47,273 bases of DNA from Lysobacterales bacterium (GTDB lineage Bacteria; Pseudomonadota; Gammaproteobacteria; Xanthomonadales; Rhodanobacteraceae). This document shows, in pieces, positions 44,821 to 47,273 of this stretch. The notes beneath the pieces were generated by a model. That model had not been told where the DNA came from. It saw nothing but the letters and a program-made list of their open reading frames with translations, and did not search any database. Location of the stretch: assembly GCA_017305055.1 (NCBI GenBank), contig JAFKMZ010000026.1, positions 1 to 47,273 on the forward strand, written 5' to 3'. Position numbers and translations under genes: made by a program. Each line of letters opens with the position of its first letter. Positions within the stretch are counted from its first letter, which is position 1.

Positions 44821-45249
44821 ATGCAACGTTCGTGGCGCACCCTGTTGCCGTTGTTGGCCCTGATCGTGCTGGTCGGCTATCTCTACACGCACCGCGACCG
44901 TCCGCTGTTCGCGCCACCGCTACCCACGCCGCCCGTCGCCTCCTACGTCGGACCACCGCAGGAACCGGCTTCACTGCCTGCGTTCCTGCCACCGCAGGCG
45001 GTGCACACGCTGGCCCTGATAGAAAGCGGCGGCCCCTTTCCCCATCATCAGGACGGCCAGGTATTCGGCAATTACGAGCACCTGCTTCCGGAAAAAATGC
45101 GCGGCTACTATCACGAATACACCGTGGATACGCCCGGCGCACGCAACCGCGGTGCACGGCGCGTCATCACCGGTGGCAATCCCCCTATCGTCTACTACTA
45201 CACCGACGACCACTACCGCAGCTTCCGCGAGTTCACGGTGCCGCGATGA
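44821..45249 (+). CDS. membrane-anchored guanyl-specific ribonuclease (RNase Sa/barnase family)
   Basis: The product has 142 residues. An N-terminal hydrophobic anchor or signal (LLPLLALIVLVGYLYTH) and a Pro-rich linker precede the RNase domain. The active site matches Streptomyces RNase Sa closely: E99 in YYHEYTVDTPGARNRGARR, arginines 110 and 114, and H131 in YYTDDHYRSF. These enzymes cut RNA after G. ATG 44821 is preferred over 44818 on Shine-Dalgarno spacing (GAGGTG). The barstar-type inhibitor gene overlaps its stop by four bases, which supports an active nuclease that must be neutralised before export. Confidence 0.92.
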   Translation: MQRSWRTLLPLLALIVLVGYLYTHRDRPLFAPPLPTPPVASYVGPPQEPASLPAFLPPQAVHTLALIESGGPFPHHQDGQVFGNYEHLLPEKMRGYYHEYTVDTPGARNRGARRVITGGNPPIVYYYTDDHYRSFREFTVPR

Positions 45250-45683
45250 CTGACACGATCGACCTTGCGGATGTCCGACAAAGCGGTGCCTGGCTCATAG
45301 GCGAAAGCACGCTGGACGTGCTCGGAGAAGAAGCCTGCGTGCAAGGCCATCTGGTACGACGCATCAGCCTGGCAGCTTGCCGCGACAAGCGCGACCTGCT
45401 GCGACGCATCGCCGAGGCACTGGCGTTCCCACCAACCTTCGGCATGAACTGGGACGCTCTCGCCGACTGCCTCGGCGATCTCGGGTGGCTGCCGCCGGTG
45501 GGCGGTTACGCATGGCTGTTCGACCACGTGGAAGACCTGCGCAACGCCTCGGCATCCGATTTCGACACCTTGTGCGGCGTGCTCGACGGCGCCTGCGCGT
45601 GCTGGAAGGAGCGCGGCACACCCTGCTTCGCGTTCCTTGGTCTGCCGGATGACGGGGACAAAGGAAGCACAGCCGATGCTTAG
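45246..45683 (+). CDS. barstar-family ribonuclease inhibitor
   Basis: The product has 145 residues and is cytoplasmic, without a signal peptide. The barstar region covers roughly 40-130: RDKRDLLRRIAEALAFPPTF, GMNWDALADCLGDLGWL and the final strand PCFAFLGL. The aspartate-rich helix (NWDALADCLGDL) is where barstar contacts the nuclease active site. The ATG overlaps the nuclease TGA (ATGA), so inhibitor and nuclease are made together. It probably binds the RNase in the cytoplasm until secretion. Confidence 0.92.
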   Translation: MTDTIDLADVRQSGAWLIGESTLDVLGEEACVQGHLVRRISLAACRDKRDLLRRIAEALAFPPTFGMNWDALADCLGDLGWLPPVGGYAWLFDHVEDLRNASASDFDTLCGVLDGACACWKERGTPCFAFLGLPDDGDKGSTADA

Positions 45684-45751
45684 CCAATGTCGCCGGACAG
45701 CGGCCTTCCGTGTACGGTGATGCAAGGATCGGTCTTTGCAGCGCAAAAGCA

Positions 45752-45769
45752 GGCTCTCCATCGAGAGCC
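45752..45769. other. stem-loop downstream of the barstar gene
   Basis: GGCTCTC-CATC-GAGAGCC is a perfect 7-base stem between the convergent barstar and YidB-like genes. No T-run follows on either strand. It may mark transcript ends. Confidence 0.4.
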
Positions 45770-45893
45770 GCCATGCGACGGCGCTTCCGACACGTGGGTG
45801 GCTACCGGCCCCCACCTCCTCCCACCTGCCTGGAGGCCAGGGCCGCGCTCACGGAGGGACACACTCGACTAGCCGTGCCCCTCCATTCCAGAC

Positions 45894-46301
45894 CTAGCCG
45901 AACAGCTTGCCGGCCAGTCCCGCCAACGAGCCAAGGTCGAATCCGCCACCCTGCGCCGGCACCTGCCCGTCGGGAGTGAGATGATCGACCACGTGCGGCA
46001 ATACCTGCGCCAGCGCACCGGACAGCTGCCCCTGATCCATGCCCAGTTTGCCCGCCGCTTCCTGCAGCGCCGGGCCCAGGCTGCCACCCTGCAGCGCCTG
46101 GTTGAGCTGATCGCCGGACACGGCCTGGTTGGCACCCGTACCGACCCACGACTGCACGGCTTGGCCGAGCCCGCCTTGATGCAGCGCAGCAACCAGGCCC
46201 TGCACGCCGCCCGCTTGCTGGATCAGCTTGCCGGCCACGGAAACCAGATTCGCACCACCGGCCTGATCGCCGCCGCCCAACAGATTATCGAGTAATGACA
46301 T
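45894..46301 (-). CDS. YidB-like (DUF937) protein
   Basis: The product has 135 residues. It is Gly/Gln/Leu-rich and opens with MSLLDNLLGGG; central features are VQGLVAALHQGGLGQAVQSW, the VGTGANQAVSGDQLNQAL segment and VLPHVVDHLTPDGQVP, standard for the YidB/DUF937 family. There is no signal peptide. Function is unknown. AAGGAG lies seven bases before ATG 46301. It is divergent from the MFS gene. Confidence 0.92.
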   Translation of the reverse strand: MSLLDNLLGGGDQAGGANLVSVAGKLIQQAGGVQGLVAALHQGGLGQAVQSWVGTGANQAVSGDQLNQALQGGSLGPALQEAAGKLGMDQGQLSGALAQVLPHVVDHLTPDGQVPAQGGGFDLGSLAGLAGKLFG

Positions 46302-46457
46302 GGCAATTCTCCTTGGAGTAACGGGTGCTACCCGTCAGCATCATAGGCGAGAAAAGAGGACAGCGTGCTCCGAACCGGCCGGCTCCTCCGGCAACCGGTT
46401 GCCGGCACGCCGCTGCACCGGCATAGTGCACGGCCCGCCAAGCCGCGCCCCCCATCC

Positions 46458-47273
46458 ATGACCCGCCCCACGCCACGCTTCCATCACCGCGCCATACCCA
46501 TCGTGCTGGCAGCCGTGGTCATCGACGTGATCGGCTTCGGCATCGTCATGCCGGTACTGCCGGCGCTCATCACCGAACTGGGCAGGATTGAGCTGGATGC
46601 CGCCACGCGCGTGGCCGGCTGGATGCTGGCGGTATTCGCGGTGGCGCAATTCTTCGCCGGCCCCGTACTCGGCCACCTGGGTGACCGCTTCGGGCGCCGT
46701 CCGGTGCTGGTCATCGCCATGATCGGCTTCAGTCTCGACTACCTGCTGATGGCATGGGCGCCCACCCTTGCCTGGCTGTTCGTGGGCCGCGCCATCGCCG
46801 GTGTCGCAGGAGCCTCTTTCGGTCCCGCCGGCGCCGTCATCGCCGACGTCACGCCACCGCAAAAACGCGCTGCAATGTTCGGACTGCTGGGCGCCGCATT
46901 CGGCGTCGGCTTCGTCATCGGCCCGGCTCTGGGTGGCCTGGTTGCCTCGTTCGGCACCAGGGCGCCATTCATCGTGGCTGCCGTGCTCTCGGCGACGAAC
47001 GCCCTGGCCATGTTGGCATGGATGCCCGAGACGCTGGACCCGGCGCATCGCCGGCCGTTCCGCCTGCGCGACGCGCATGTGATCGGTGCCTTCCGTCCGC
47101 TGTTCCACGCCGGCAACGCCACACCGCTGCTGTTGGCGTGGTTCCTGTGGCAGGTCGGCGGCATGGTCTACCCCTCCACGTGGGCGTTCTGGGCCTCGAT
47201 CCGTTTTGGCTGGAGCGCCACGGCCATCGGCTGGAGCCTGGCCTGGGTGGGCTTCCTCACCGTCATCGTGCAG
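46458..47273 (+). CDS. MFS transporter, TetA/TCR-like (partial, 3' end outside window)
   Basis: The frame from ATG 46458 stays open for 272 codons to the window edge. About eight transmembrane helices are visible. TM1 has the drug:H+ antiporter signature IDVIGFGIVMPVLPALI, and loop 2-3 has motif A (GHLGDRFGRRPVL). TM5 has the glycine-rich motif GAAFGVGFVIGPALGG. This places it in the TetA-like TCR group, which includes tetracycline exporters and many pumps of unknown substrate. No tetR-type regulator gene is adjacent. The start has no clear Shine-Dalgarno. Confidence 0.88.
   Translation, partial: MTRPTPRFHHRAIPIVLAAVVIDVIGFGIVMPVLPALITELGRIELDAATRVAGWMLAVFAVAQFFAGPVLGHLGDRFGRRPVLVIAMIGFSLDYLLMAWAPTLAWLFVGRAIAGVAGASFGPAGAVIADVTPPQKRAAMFGLLGAAFGVGFVIGPALGGLVASFGTRAPFIVAAVLSATNALAMLAWMPETLDPAHRRPFRLRDAHVIGAFRPLFHAGNATPLLLAWFLWQVGGMVYPSTWAFWASIRFGWSATAIGWSLAWVGFLTVIVQ

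Noticed and set aside
46341-47108. 255-residue minus-strand frame at the right end
   Set aside because: Antisense to the TetA-like transporter, whose helices and motif A are unambiguous.

Overview
The window is about 47 kb of GC-rich (roughly two thirds G+C), densely coded chromosomal DNA from a gammaproteobacterium. The best fit is the Xanthomonadales, probably Rhodanobacteraceae (Rhodanobacter/Dyella type). This rests on gene content and style: several secreted serine and metallo-hydrolases, a large TonB-dependent receptor, an SLC5-domain hybrid kinase, PEP-CTERM proteins and RNase Sa/barstar. It is an inference; no marker gene is present. I see no tRNA, rRNA, CRISPR array, insertion sequence, prophage or origin.

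Region 1 (1-12.9 kb) looks like an acetate-centred locus. A minus-strand run encodes a TonB-dependent receptor, a secreted M20 metallopeptidase, a SatP/YaaH-type acetate transporter, a second secreted M20 paralogue and the start of a further exported protein. Divergent from it lies acs (acetyl-CoA synthetase), followed by a LuxR-type response regulator and a convergent SLC5-STAC-PAS-HisKA-HATPase-REC hybrid kinase. These last two match the CrbR/CrbS 'acetate switch' pair. A nested inverted repeat lies just upstream of a plausible acs promoter. The proposed reading is that receptor and periplasmic M20 enzymes deliver acyl-amino acids or peptides, released acetate enters by SatP, Acs activates it, and CrbSR controls the set.

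Region 2 (13-24.8 kb): a secreted CHRD-like protein with a perfect EF-hand loop, a SAM methyltransferase, a secreted S9 prolyl-oligopeptidase-family enzyme, a DAACS symporter resembling the cystine transporter TcyP, an RND efflux pair with the permease before the adaptor, and an FAD/NAD(P)-binding oxidoreductase.

Region 3 (24.9-38.8 kb): mostly exported hydrolases and housekeeping genes. They are a SnoaL-like protein, an S10-type carboxypeptidase, an alpha/beta hydrolase with an upstream VOC protein, an aquaporin, a 2'-5' RNA ligase-type phosphodiesterase, a CocE/S15 hydrolase, a metal amidohydrolase, cardiolipin synthase, an unknown exported protein, an O6-alkylguanine-DNA alkyltransferase and a membrane diguanylate cyclase.

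Region 4 (38.8-47.3 kb): accessory in character. Two convergent PEP-CTERM surface proteins share a bidirectional terminator, and the first has a near-consensus sigma-54 promoter. Next come a DUF1428 protein, a PsiF-repeat protein, a 7TM sensor-like membrane protein divergent from a CGNR zinc-finger regulator, a membrane-anchored RNase Sa-type ribonuclease overlapping its barstar inhibitor, a YidB-like protein, and the start of a TetA-like MFS transporter that runs off the window.
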